Shown piece after piece: positions 57,246-64,000 of a DNA stretch of 64,000 bases (positions within the stretch are counted from its first letter, which is position 1; every line of letters begins with the position of its first letter). The DNA is from JAKACA01 sp049510975. Lineage in GTDB: Bacteria; Actinomycetota; Acidimicrobiia; Acidimicrobiales; Bog-793. The stretch is from assembly GCA_049510975.1 (NCBI GenBank), contig JBEKYM010000021.1, forward strand, positions 57,730-121,729, read 5' to 3'. A program made the translations under genes and the position numbers. The notes beneath the pieces were generated by a model. That model was given only the letters and a program-made list of their open reading frames with translations, was not told where the DNA came from and did no database searches.

Positions 57246-58804
57246 GCGAGCAGCCGCCCTCGCATCGGGCCCGACGGGACCCGGCGACAGCCGTACTGAT
57301 CGGAACGACAGCGCTTGCGGCAGTGATCCGATACGGCTTTGCGATCCGGGCGGGTTTCTCGGCGGCAAACGACATCGATGGTGCGACGTATTTCGCCGGC
57401 GCCGTGCAACTCGTGTACGGCCGTCTGCCATACCGCAGCTTCGCCTTCGTCCAGCCGCCAGGCATTCTCGTGCTGGCCGCACCCTTCGCCCTGGCGTCAC
57501 GCCTGTTCGGAACAGCAGGGAGCTTCACGGCCGTCCGTCTCGTGATGCCCCTCGTCGGGGTGACCAACGTCGCCCTCGTCGGTCGCCGCGTGCGTCACCG
57601 GGGCCCCATCGCCGTGCTCGTCGCTTCGGGGTCGGTGGCCGTGTACCTGCCTGCGGTGCTCGCGACCCGGACCCTCCTGCTCGAGCCATGGCTCGACCTC
57701 TTCTGCTTGCTGGCCCTCACCCTGGCCTTCGACCGCACCGGTGCGCTCGCGTCGCCTCGATCGGTCGGCCTCGCCGGCGTGTTGTTCGGCCTCGCCGGCT
57801 CGGTGAAGCTGTGGGCAGTCTTTCCCTTTCTCGTCGTGCTCGGCTGCTGCCTGGTGGCGAAGTCACCGCGGCGCGCCGGTTGGCTGTCCGGGGGGGCGGT
57901 GGGGGGTTTCGGCGTCGTCGTGGGGCCGTTCGCCTTGGCGTCATCCGGCCGCTTCTTCCACGACGTCGTGTGGAGCCAGCTCCACCGATTCGGCGAGCGC
58001 GTGCCTTTCACCACCCGCATGGGCGACGTGCTCGGGATCAACGCCCTCGGCCAACCGCGCCCTGCCGCCATCGTGACCATCGTGGTCGTCGCCCTCGTCG
58101 CCGCCGCCCTCCTCGCGGCGGCCGCCAAGGCCACGATCGACCTCCACCGACGACCCAGCGCGCTGGCGATGGCCGCGGTTGCGGCCACCATCGTCGTCTT
58201 CGTGGTCCTGATGATCCCAGGAGAGTTCCCCTATCACTACCCTGACTTCCTCGCACCCTTTGGAGGTGTCACGGCCGGTCTCGCCGCCGCTGCCGTTGCG
58301 GAGCGCTGGGCACCCGAACCTCGCCGCCGGCGTGTGGCGCTCGCCGGCATCGCCGTCGTCCTCGTCGGCGCGTCCGTCCTCGACATCCCCTTGCTCAACT
58401 ACGGCCCCGGCCCGGACTTCGCCGCTGCCGTGGACCTGTATGTTCCCGCCAACGCCTGCGTCGTGACGGACTACACGGCCTTCACGATCTCCGCCGACCG
58501 GTACATCACGACCGATCCCAACTGCCCGGTGATCGTCGACCCGTTCGGTTGGGATCTGACGCTCGACAACGGCCGCACACCGGGCCCACGCGAGAGACCG
58601 ACGGCTGCGCTCGTGAACGCCTGGAAGTCAGCGTTCAAACGGACGAATTGGATCGTCCTCAGCGACACCGCACATGCCCGGGTCCCCTTCGTTCGATCGC
58701 TTCGGCGCTTCATCGATCGGAACTTCACCCGTGTGCGCGGCGGCGTCATCTTCATCTGGGAACGGACGTCCGTCACACCGCCTCCGGGTCATCGCCGGCT
58801 GTGA
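57242..58804 (+). CDS. Polytopic membrane protein, GT-C glycosyltransferase-like
   Basis: A 520-residue membrane protein with about ten helices and a C-terminal soluble part. The first external loop (AANDIDGATYFAGAVQLVYGRLPYRSFAFVQPPG) has the acidic and YR..PP features of GT-C polyprenyl-phosphate-sugar mannosyltransferases (DUF2029/GT87-like). A C-terminal segment (CVVTDYTAFTISADRYITTDPNCPVIVDPFGWDLT) carries two cysteines that may form an extracellular disulfide. GTG 57242 overlaps the GMC stop. Function beyond glycosyltransferase-like is not certain. Confidence 0.75.
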   Translation: MSEQPPSHRARRDPATAVLIGTTALAAVIRYGFAIRAGFSAANDIDGATYFAGAVQLVYGRLPYRSFAFVQPPGILVLAAPFALASRLFGTAGSFTAVRLVMPLVGVTNVALVGRRVRHRGPIAVLVASGSVAVYLPAVLATRTLLLEPWLDLFCLLALTLAFDRTGALASPRSVGLAGVLFGLAGSVKLWAVFPFLVVLGCCLVAKSPRRAGWLSGGAVGGFGVVVGPFALASSGRFFHDVVWSQLHRFGERVPFTTRMGDVLGINALGQPRPAAIVTIVVVALVAAALLAAAAKATIDLHRRPSALAMAAVAATIVVFVVLMIPGEFPYHYPDFLAPFGGVTAGLAAAAVAERWAPEPRRRRVALAGIAVVLVGASVLDIPLLNYGPGPDFAAAVDLYVPANACVVTDYTAFTISADRYITTDPNCPVIVDPFGWDLTLDNGRTPGPRERPTAALVNAWKSAFKRTNWIVLSDTAHARVPFVRSLRRFIDRNFTRVRGGVIFIWERTSVTPPPGHRRL

Positions 58805-58821
58805 GGGGTTGGTGGTCGGTG

Positions 58822-58874
58822 GGGCGGGGCCGGGGCCGGGGTGGCCGGCGGGGTGGCCGGCGGGGGGCCGGGGC
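58822..58874 (+). other. G-quadruplex-forming tract between convergent genes
   Basis: Four GGGG runs at 58822-58825, 58827-58830, 58833-58836 and 58839-58842 are separated by 1-2 nt loops. Further runs follow to 58874. The tract lies in the 90-bp gap between the ends of the GT-C-like gene (+) and the thiolase gene (-). It may act in transcription termination. Confidence 0.65.
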
Positions 58875-58894
58875 CGGCGGGCTGCTCCCCGCGG

Positions 58895-60076
58895 CTAGCG
58901 GTCCGTGCCGAGCATGAGGGCGCTCGTCGGCACGCCGGTGCCGGCGGTGACGAGCACGTGTTCAGCTCCCTCGACTTGGTTCACCGACGTTCCCCGCACC
59001 TGTCGAACTCCCTCGGCGATCCCGTTCATCCCGTGCAAGTACGCCTCGCCGAGCTGGCCGCCATGGGTGTTGATGGGAAGGCGTCCGCCCATCTCGATGT
59101 TGCCGTCCGCGATGAAGTGGCGAGCTTCGCCGGGCCCGCAGAAGCCGAAAGCTTCGATCTGCGGCAACACGAACGGAGTGAAGTGGTCGTAGAAGACCGC
59201 TGTCTGCACGTCGTCGGGCGTGAGCCCGGAGGTCTCCCAGATCTGGCGGGCGCATGTCGACATCTCCGGTAGCGACGTCAAAGACTCGCGGAAGTACGAC
59301 CGCATCATCTGCTGACCGTCCGCCATGCCCTGTGCAGCTGCCTCGAGGACGACCGGCGGCTGGCGGAGATCCCGGGCACGTTCGAGGCTCGTCACGAGAA
59401 GGGCCTGTCCGCCGTCGGTCTCCTGGCAGCAGTCGAGCAAATGCAGCGGCTCGACGATGAAACGACTCGCCTGGTGGTCCTCGAGCGTGATCGGCTGACC
59501 ATAGAAGTGGGCAGCCGGGTTCGTCGCCGCGTGGCGGCGGTCGGCAACAGCGACCCGCCCGAAGTCCTCGCTCACGACGCCATGCTCGTGCATGATCCGC
59601 TGAGCGAACATGGCAACCCACGAGGCCGGCGTGAGCAGGCCGAACGGGGAGGTCCAGGCGTACTGCGCTTCCTCGGCCGTAGCTCCGGCGGGACGCCCCT
59701 GGACACCGGCTCCGAAGCGGTGACCGGAGCGCTCGTTGAAGGCTCGGTAGCAGAGCACGTAGTCAGCGACGCCTTCGTTGACGGCCATTGCCGCCAGCTG
59801 CACGGTCCCGCACGGAGCGCCGCCGCCGAAGTGGATCCGGCTGAAATGCTTGAGCTCCGGGATCCCGAGCAGCCGCATGATCTCGTTCTCCGGGTTCGTC
59901 TCCATCGTGAAGGTGGAGAGGCCGTCCACCTGGCTCGGCGACACGCCGGCGTCGTCGAGCGCGGCGACGCAGGCCTCGAGGGCGAGGCGCAGCTCGCTGC
60001 GACCGGAGCGTTTGGAGAACTCTGTCGCACCGATGCCGCAGATGGCCGTCTTGCCGGCGTACGAGTGTCGGCTCAC
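58895..60076 (-). CDS. Thiolase-like lipid-transfer protein (Ltp2/SCP-x type)
   Basis: A 393-residue thiolase-superfamily protein of the lipid-transfer type. ICGIGATEFSKRSGRSELRLALEAC starts the fold, FGGGAPCGTVQLAAMAV is the nucleophile-loop region, and NTHGGQLGEAYLHGMNG the C-terminal His loop. In M. tuberculosis Ltp2 catalyses retro-aldol cleavage of steroid side-chain CoA esters with the DUF35 domain of ChsH2. Here the gene is coupled by GTGA to a protein carrying exactly those partner domains, so the same type of reaction is likely. Confidence 0.9.
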   Translation of the reverse strand: MSRHSYAGKTAICGIGATEFSKRSGRSELRLALEACVAALDDAGVSPSQVDGLSTFTMETNPENEIMRLLGIPELKHFSRIHFGGGAPCGTVQLAAMAVNEGVADYVLCYRAFNERSGHRFGAGVQGRPAGATAEEAQYAWTSPFGLLTPASWVAMFAQRIMHEHGVVSEDFGRVAVADRRHAATNPAAHFYGQPITLEDHQASRFIVEPLHLLDCCQETDGGQALLVTSLERARDLRQPPVVLEAAAQGMADGQQMMRSYFRESLTSLPEMSTCARQIWETSGLTPDDVQTAVFYDHFTPFVLPQIEAFGFCGPGEARHFIADGNIEMGGRLPINTHGGQLGEAYLHGMNGIAEGVRQVRGTSVNQVEGAEHVLVTAGTGVPTSALMLGTDR

Positions 60077-61479
60077 CTTGCCGCCTCTGGAGGAAACGAC
60101 AGCTCGATCGTGGCGACGCCATGGTCACCCAGCGCGTCGCTGGCAGTGAGGTCGACCGTCGCCGTCGCCCGCTCGGTGTCGACGGCACTGACCTGGCCCG
60201 AGAACGTCAGCAGATCGCCGGGATAGCCGGGCGCGCCGAGTCGGACCCTGATGGACCGGAACATGGCCTCGGGGCCGGCCCAATCGGACACGACCCGCTG
60301 CAGTAGCCCCACGGATGTGTTGATGTTGAGGAAGATGTCCTTCGAGCCTTCCCGTTCCGCCACTGCCCGGTCGTGGTGCACGGGCGTGTAGTCGCGGGTG
60401 GCGATCGCGCCGGCGACCACGAGCGTCGTCGTGATCGGCAGGCTGCAAAGCGGCAGGGCATCGCCCACATTGAGGTCGCCGATGCTCAACGTGGTCGTCC
60501 TTCGCTGCGGCGCCGGCGCTCGGAACTGCGGGAGTGGGTAGGCACCGCCCTCCAGCCAGCTGAGCTCGAGTGGCATCCCGATCGCCACATCCCGGTGCCG
60601 ATCGAGGCCGACCAGGTTGGCGACGATCCGCGTGCCCTCTGCCAACTCCACGAGCCCGACGGTCACCGGGTAGGCAAAACCTGCCACCTTCGGGTACTCC
60701 GGCACGGCAAAGCTGTAGAGCCGCCCCTTGCCGGAGGAAGCAACCCAGCCCATCTCGAAGGACCCGCACTGCGGGCACCTCGGCCCCGGCGGCATGAGGA
60801 GCTGGGCGCAGCTGTTGCAGCGTTGGATGCGAAGCTCGTGGAGTTTCGCTCCTTCCCAGAAGAAACGGTTGTCGTCGTTGATCGCCGGCGGCGGCCGCAG
60901 GGCCGGATCCGGGCTCGGATCGGACTCGGTGCCGGGTTCGATGGCGGTGACCGGCCTGGGTTCCGGGCGAAAGAAGAGGATCCGAAACAGCAGATCGCCA
61001 ACGTGCTCCCCATGCTGGTTCGTGTAGCGGTGCCGTGTCGTGACGAAGTGCCCCGGGCCGCGTGCGGTTCGCTTCAGCGGCGAGACATCGTCGAGCACTT
61101 CGACATTTGACAGGAGTTCGCCACGACGCAAGTAGCGAGGAAACTCGAGCTCGGTGTTCACCGCCACGATCGAATCGAAGCCGTCGGCGAAAAGCCGTTG
61201 CATGACCTGGGTGCGCGGACTTCCGGACTGGCGGCTGAACAGGAGTCCGCCACGGTCCCAGACGTCGAGCATTGCCGGAGGAGCCACGATGCCTTGATGA
61301 ACCGAGCCGGCAGCGAACTCAGGGTCGGTGTAGCACGGGTTGCCGTCTCCCATGGCGTCGCACCAGTGGGCGATCATGGCGTCGTTGACGGCATGGCGAG
61401 CACGGGCCGGCGGCCCCGCCGTCCCGATGTACCGGCTGAAGTCGTCCTCCTGCTCGGACCGGTCGGTGACGGCAGTCAT
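60073..61479 (-). CDS. MaoC-DUF35-MaoC fusion (ChsH2-ChsH1-like enoyl-CoA hydratase)
   Basis: A 468-residue three-domain protein. An N-terminal MaoC-like hotdog (about residues 10-170, MIAHWCDAMGDGNPCYTDPEFA), a DUF35 zinc ribbon/OB fold (about 200-335, zinc cysteines near 220, 223, 234 and 237) and a second MaoC hotdog (about 338-465) with the hydratase motif RDYTPVHHD near 362-370. M. tuberculosis ChsH2 is MaoC-DUF35 and ChsH1 a separate MaoC protein; here both seem fused. The DUF35 part should dock the thiolase encoded next. ATG 61479 overlaps the MarR stop (ATGA). Confidence 0.9.
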   Translation of the reverse strand: MTAVTDRSEQEDDFSRYIGTAGPPARARHAVNDAMIAHWCDAMGDGNPCYTDPEFAAGSVHQGIVAPPAMLDVWDRGGLLFSRQSGSPRTQVMQRLFADGFDSIVAVNTELEFPRYLRRGELLSNVEVLDDVSPLKRTARGPGHFVTTRHRYTNQHGEHVGDLLFRILFFRPEPRPVTAIEPGTESDPSPDPALRPPPAINDDNRFFWEGAKLHELRIQRCNSCAQLLMPPGPRCPQCGSFEMGWVASSGKGRLYSFAVPEYPKVAGFAYPVTVGLVELAEGTRIVANLVGLDRHRDVAIGMPLELSWLEGGAYPLPQFRAPAPQRRTTTLSIGDLNVGDALPLCSLPITTTLVVAGAIATRDYTPVHHDRAVAEREGSKDIFLNINTSVGLLQRVVSDWAGPEAMFRSIRVRLGAPGYPGDLLTFSGQVSAVDTERATATVDLTASDALGDHGVATIELSFPPEAAR

Positions 61480-61982
61480 GAGCGCTCCTGTTCACTGAGA
61501 CGGGCTTGGCGCATGCCCGCCACGAGTCGTGTCATCAGATCTGCCAACTTCGTGCAGTCGGCCGGAGACATGTCGGAAAGTGCCGAGGCCAGCTGCGAGC
61601 GCATGAGATCGAGTACGCGGGAACGAGCCTGCACGCCGCTCGGCGTCAGCACCATCAAGTTCACTCGTCCGTCCCGGTCGTCGGCGATGCGCTCCACGAA
61701 GCCGTCGGCCTCGAGTTGACCGAGAGCACGACTGGCCGCCGGCTGGCTCACGTCAGCCCACTCTGCGAGAGTCGAGACCGGCGTCGGGCCCCGTTCTGCC
61801 AACCACCCCAAGAAACCCAGCTGCGTCCGCGACACCCGCAGCCCAGCCGCCTTCGCCCGCGCTTCGTGCACCCGAATCGATCCGGTGAGCCGAAGCAGGT
61901 CCGCCAACGTCGCCTCGATGCGGCTCACCTCTTGCTGGCGAACGTCGCCGGCGTTCTTGCTCGCCATACGCATCGCCGTCAT
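61476..61982 (-). CDS. MarR-family transcriptional regulator
   Basis: A 168-residue MarR regulator. The winged helix includes LRVSRTQLGFLGWLAERGPTPVSTLAEWADVSQPAASRALGQLEADGFVERIADDRDGRVNLMVLTPSG (about residues 52-120). ATG 61982 lies about 11 nt downstream of the predicted transcription start of a promoter with MarR-type half-sites. It heads the operon with the MaoC-DUF35-MaoC and Ltp2-like genes and is probably their ligand-responsive autorepressor. Confidence 0.92.
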   Translation of the reverse strand: MTAMRMASKNAGDVRQQEVSRIEATLADLLRLTGSIRVHEARAKAAGLRVSRTQLGFLGWLAERGPTPVSTLAEWADVSQPAASRALGQLEADGFVERIADDRDGRVNLMVLTPSGVQARSRVLDLMRSQLASALSDMSPADCTKLADLMTRLVAGMRQARLSEQERS

Positions 61983-61999
61983 GGCCGCATCACGGCGGA

Positions 62000-62028
62000 A
62001 TGCTAGAGCTAATGCATTACCTATGCAA
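62000..62028 (-). promoter_or_regulatory. MarR promoter and operator
   Basis: On the minus strand TTGCAT (62028-62023), 17 nt and TAGCAT (62005-62000) form a -35/-10 pair. Inverted half-sites TGCAT/ATGCA (62013-62017 and 62023-62027, spacer 5) and the palindrome TAATGCATTA (62010-62019) overlap the -35 and spacer, the usual place for a MarR autorepressor. Confidence 0.65.
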
Positions 62029-62047
62029 CTACTTGCCTCGCGTGTGA

Positions 62048-62085
62048 TTGACACACCCCTCGGATATGCTACGAACACGTGTTCT
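62048..62085 (+). promoter_or_regulatory. Promoter with SOS-type (LexA-like) box
   Basis: TTGACA (62048-62053) with TACGAA 16 nt later (62070-62075) forms a plus-strand promoter. CGAACACGTGTTCT (62072-62085) contains the perfect 12-bp palindrome GAACACGTGTTC and fits the Gram-positive LexA consensus CGAACRNRYGTTYC at 13 of 14 positions. It overlaps the -10, as expected for a repressor. A second inverted repeat, GTGTG-ATTGA-CACAC (62042-62056), overlaps the -35. Confidence 0.6.
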
Positions 62086-62173
62086 GGGGTGGCGGTGGCG
62101 CCGCTTTCGGGGCACATCTCGCGCTCGGCGCCGTTGTCCTGTGGGCTGTGGCTGTGGGCCATCGCCGGTGGCC

Positions 62174-62400
62174 GCTGTCTGTGGCCGTGGCCCTTGTCTG
62201 TGGTCTGTGGCTGTGGTCTGTGGCTGCTGTCTCTGGCCGTGGCCCTTGGCTGTGGTCTGTGGCTGTGGTCTGTGGCTGCTGTCTCTGGCCGTGGCCCGTG
62301 GCCGTGGTCTGTGGCTGTTGGCCGCTGTCTCTGGCCGTGGCCCTTGGCTGTGGTCTGTGGCTGTGGCCGCTTGCCGTGGCCTGTGGCCCTTGGCTGTGGT
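62174..62400 (+). repeat. Degenerate ~52-bp minisatellite upstream of the HNH gene
   Basis: Similar units start near 62174, 62226, 62278 and 62324, with a partial unit after about 62370. Each runs GCTGTCTCTGGCCGTGGCCC and then alternating CTGTGG/TCTGTGG. The plus strand is almost free of adenine and rich in GG dinucleotides. Together with the MarR and SOS-type promoters it fills the 440-bp gap between the MarR and HNH genes. Open frames across it encode only Leu/Trp/Cys/Gly-rich repeats and are not genes. Confidence 0.85.
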
Positions 62401-62424
62401 CAGGCTGGGTGAAGGAGCGTGGGC

Positions 62425-64000
62425 GTGCTGACAAAGGAGCTGTCGGAGGTCACCTCGGCGTTGGCTCGGGTCGTGTTGGCTCGGGTCGTGTCCTGCCTCG
62501 ACGGCGAGTCGCTCTCGGGCGGGGACGCCGCCGAGCTGGTGGAGCGCTTCTCTGCCATCTCCCGGCTGGCGGCCGCCGGCACGGCGGTGTGCGCCGGGCG
62601 GGTGTCGAGGACGCGGTTCTTCGAGCGATCCGGTCACACGAGCGCAGAGTCCTGGCTGGCCGCCACCACCGGTGAGGCCAACGGGGCCGCCCGCAGCCTG
62701 CTCAGCACCGCTGCCCGACTGGGCGAGCTGCCCGGCCTCGAGGCGGCATGGCGTGCCGGGGAGCTGTCTGCCCCGCAGGCGGCCGAGGTGGCCAGAGGGG
62801 CCGCCGCCGGGCCGGGGGCCGAGGCCGAGCTGCTCGAGTCGGCACGCTCCGGCTCACTCGGCGAGCTGCGGGCGGTGGCCGACCGCATCGAGGCAGCCGC
62901 CCGCTCGCGCGAAGCCGACGAGGCTCGCCACCGGCGTATCCGTGCCCAGCGGCACCTGCGCACCTGGCTCGATGCCGACGGATCGTTCAAGGGACGTTTC
63001 GCTCTTGCCCCCGAAGACGGTGCACTCCTGCTCTGCGGGCTCGAGGCCGAGGCCAACCACCTCTTCGACCTGGCCCGGCGTGCAGGCCTGCGAGAACGGC
63101 GGGAGGCCTACCTCGCCGATGCCCTCGTAGCAGTCGTCTGCGGGGAGGCCGGCGCCGGCGGAGCGGGGGTTGCCAACGTCGGCGCCGGCGGGGCGGGTGG
63201 GGCAGGCGGCGGTGCCTGCAGCGGGGCCGGCGCCGGCCGGGCGGGGGCGCTGGTTGCCGGGGCCAACGTCGGGGCCGGTGGGGCCGAGCTCGTGCCCGCT
63301 CGCCTTCGAGCCGAGGCTGTCCAACCGGCCGGGCCGGCGGGATGCGGGGTCGGAACCGCCGCCACTGTTCTTTCTGGCGGCGGGGAGGGGGCGCCCAGCA
63401 CCCTCGCCCGTGGCCCGGACGCCGAGCCGGGTGGCCCCCGACAGGGCGGCGACGAGGTGGCTCTGTTGGCGCCGACGCCGGGGCGGGGACGGGGACGGCG
63501 AGCCGATTGCACGATCTTGTTCCACGTCGAGCTCGAGGCGCTGCGGCGGGGCTCCCTTGGCCCAGGCGAGCAGTGCGTGGTCGAAGGCGGGGGTCACGTG
63601 CCCCTCTCGGTCGTGCAGTCCTACCTCGACGTCGCCCGCATCTTCCTGGTCGTAAAGGAGGGCTTCGACGTCACCTCCATCGTCTCGTGCAAGCGGACGA
63701 TCCCTGCAGCCCTGCAGACAGCGCTGTGTGCGCGAGATCGCACCTGTGTCGTGCCCGGCTGCACGAGCACCTTCCACCTCGAGATCGACCACATCGTCGA
63801 GTTCGCCAAAGGAGGCCCCACCACCCTTTCCAACCTCTGCCGGCTCTGCCGGCCGCACCACGCCCTAAAGACCGAGCAGGGCTACCGCATCGAGGGCGGG
63901 CCGGGCCACTGGCGCTGGGTGGCACCACGCCGGCCGCCGGCTGACACCTCTGCGCCGGGCACGCAGGCCCGAGCACCGAGGGCGGGACGACGACGACCGG
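62425..64000 (+). CDS. DUF222-HNH endonuclease (13E12 repeat family), 3' truncated by the window end
   Basis: The frame is open from GTG 62425 (AAGGAG 7 nt upstream) to the last base, at least 525 residues. Residues 1-235 form the DUF222 helical region (GRFALAPEDGALLLCGLEAEA is its hallmark). A Gly/Ala-rich, non-conserved insert spans about 237-365. The HNH domain has CVVPGC (441-446), HLEIDHIVEFAKGG (451-464), CRLC (472-475) and HH (478-479), so zinc and catalytic residues are intact. The family is abundant and mobile-like in actinobacteria, with a proposed DNA-damage link. The stop lies beyond the window. Confidence 0.88.
   Translation, partial: MLTKELSEVTSALARVVLARVVSCLDGESLSGGDAAELVERFSAISRLAAAGTAVCAGRVSRTRFFERSGHTSAESWLAATTGEANGAARSLLSTAARLGELPGLEAAWRAGELSAPQAAEVARGAAAGPGAEAELLESARSGSLGELRAVADRIEAAARSREADEARHRRIRAQRHLRTWLDADGSFKGRFALAPEDGALLLCGLEAEANHLFDLARRAGLRERREAYLADALVAVVCGEAGAGGAGVANVGAGGAGGAGGGACSGAGAGRAGALVAGANVGAGGAELVPARLRAEAVQPAGPAGCGVGTAATVLSGGGEGAPSTLARGPDAEPGGPRQGGDEVALLAPTPGRGRGRRADCTILFHVELEALRRGSLGPGEQCVVEGGGHVPLSVVQSYLDVARIFLVVKEGFDVTSIVSCKRTIPAALQTALCARDRTCVVPGCTSTFHLEIDHIVEFAKGGPTTLSNLCRLCRPHHALKTEQGYRIEGGPGHWRWVAPRRPPADTSAPGTQARAPRAGRRRP

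Noticed and set aside
62048..62675. Plus-strand open frames encoding Leu/Trp/Cys-rich repeat peptides
   Set aside because: They are translations of the minisatellite; real coding starts at GTG 62425 in a different frame, with a ribosome-binding site and a full DUF222-HNH product.
62748..63944. A 398-codon plus-strand frame over the HNH gene
   Set aside because: Its product is Arg/Gly-rich noise in the wrong frame; the true frame carries the intact CVVPGC...HLEIDH motif and is open to the window end.
1..64000. tRNA, rRNA, riboswitch, insertion sequence, integrase, prophage or CRISPR array
   Set aside because: No cloverleaf-like elements, transposase or integrase motifs, or regularly spaced repeats were found by reading both strands; a tool scan could still find a missed tRNA.

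Overview
The window is very GC-rich, densely packed DNA from an actinobacterium-like chromosome. Many genes are joined by 1-4 nt stop/start overlaps (ATGA, GTGA, TGATG). GTG starts are common, and several transcripts look leaderless. Four F420/flavin-type proteins (a DDN-like nitroreductase and three luciferase-like oxidoreductases), alpha/beta acyl-CoA dehydrogenases, a ChsH/Ltp2-type steroid side-chain module and a DUF222-HNH gene all point to Actinobacteria. Acidimicrobiia is a reasonable guess, but no rRNA or marker comparison is possible here. I found no tRNA, rRNA, CRISPR array, transposase or prophage.

Layout. 1-3.5 kb: end of a secreted alpha/beta hydrolase, then a MacB-like ABC ATPase, an FtsX-type permease and a degenerate SGNH lipoprotein (+). 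3.6-11.4 kb: a minus-strand catabolic operon (cyclase-family hydrolase, zinc alcohol dehydrogenase, TetR regulator, two luciferase-like oxidoreductases, an unknown 275-aa protein, aldehyde dehydrogenase, DDN-like protein). 11.6-13.7 kb: divergent SDR, epimerase and SnoaL-like genes. 13.8-15.4 kb: a solitary AbiEi/DUF559 fusion and a hemolysin-III protein. 15.6-26.2 kb: a lipid or steroid-like catabolic region (amidohydrolases, enoyl-CoA hydratase, acyl-CoA dehydrogenase pair, DoxX, MpaB, TetR, TesB thioesterase, D-aminoacylase-like enzyme). 26.3-31 kb: ppk1-ppx-SDR. 31-34.4 kb: two SEDS (FtsW/RodA) genes flanking a DUF151 gene. 34.5-42.4 kb: housekeeping block aspS, rarA-alaS-ruvX-aroE. 42.4-44.9 kb: a Rel (p)ppGpp synthetase/hydrolase broken by an exact 25-bp tandem duplication. 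45-50 kb: anchored protein, 1-Cys peroxiredoxin, ComF-like protein, ABC-2 exporter. 50-58.8 kb: luciferase-like oxidoreductase, biotin-dependent acyl-CoA carboxylase, Tat lipoprotein plus GMC oxidoreductase, GT-C-like membrane protein. 58.9-62 kb: MarR, a MaoC-DUF35-MaoC fusion and an Ltp2-like thiolase. 62-64 kb: SOS-type box, minisatellite and a DUF222-HNH gene running off the end.

The accessory content reads as catabolism of hydrophobic alicyclic, isoprenoid or steroid-like compounds: CoA-ester dehydrogenation, hydration, retro-aldol cleavage and carboxylation, plus F420/flavin oxidoreductases. Cis elements support this: a KstR-like palindrome, a TetR operator over a promoter, a MarR box, and a 27-bp element shared by several lipid-catabolism genes. 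The strongest oddities are the rel duplication, the shared element, the ChsH2-ChsH1 fusion, the bidirectional ppk1/SEDS promoter, the possible ATC start of the ABC ATPase, and the SOS-box/minisatellite/HNH unit.
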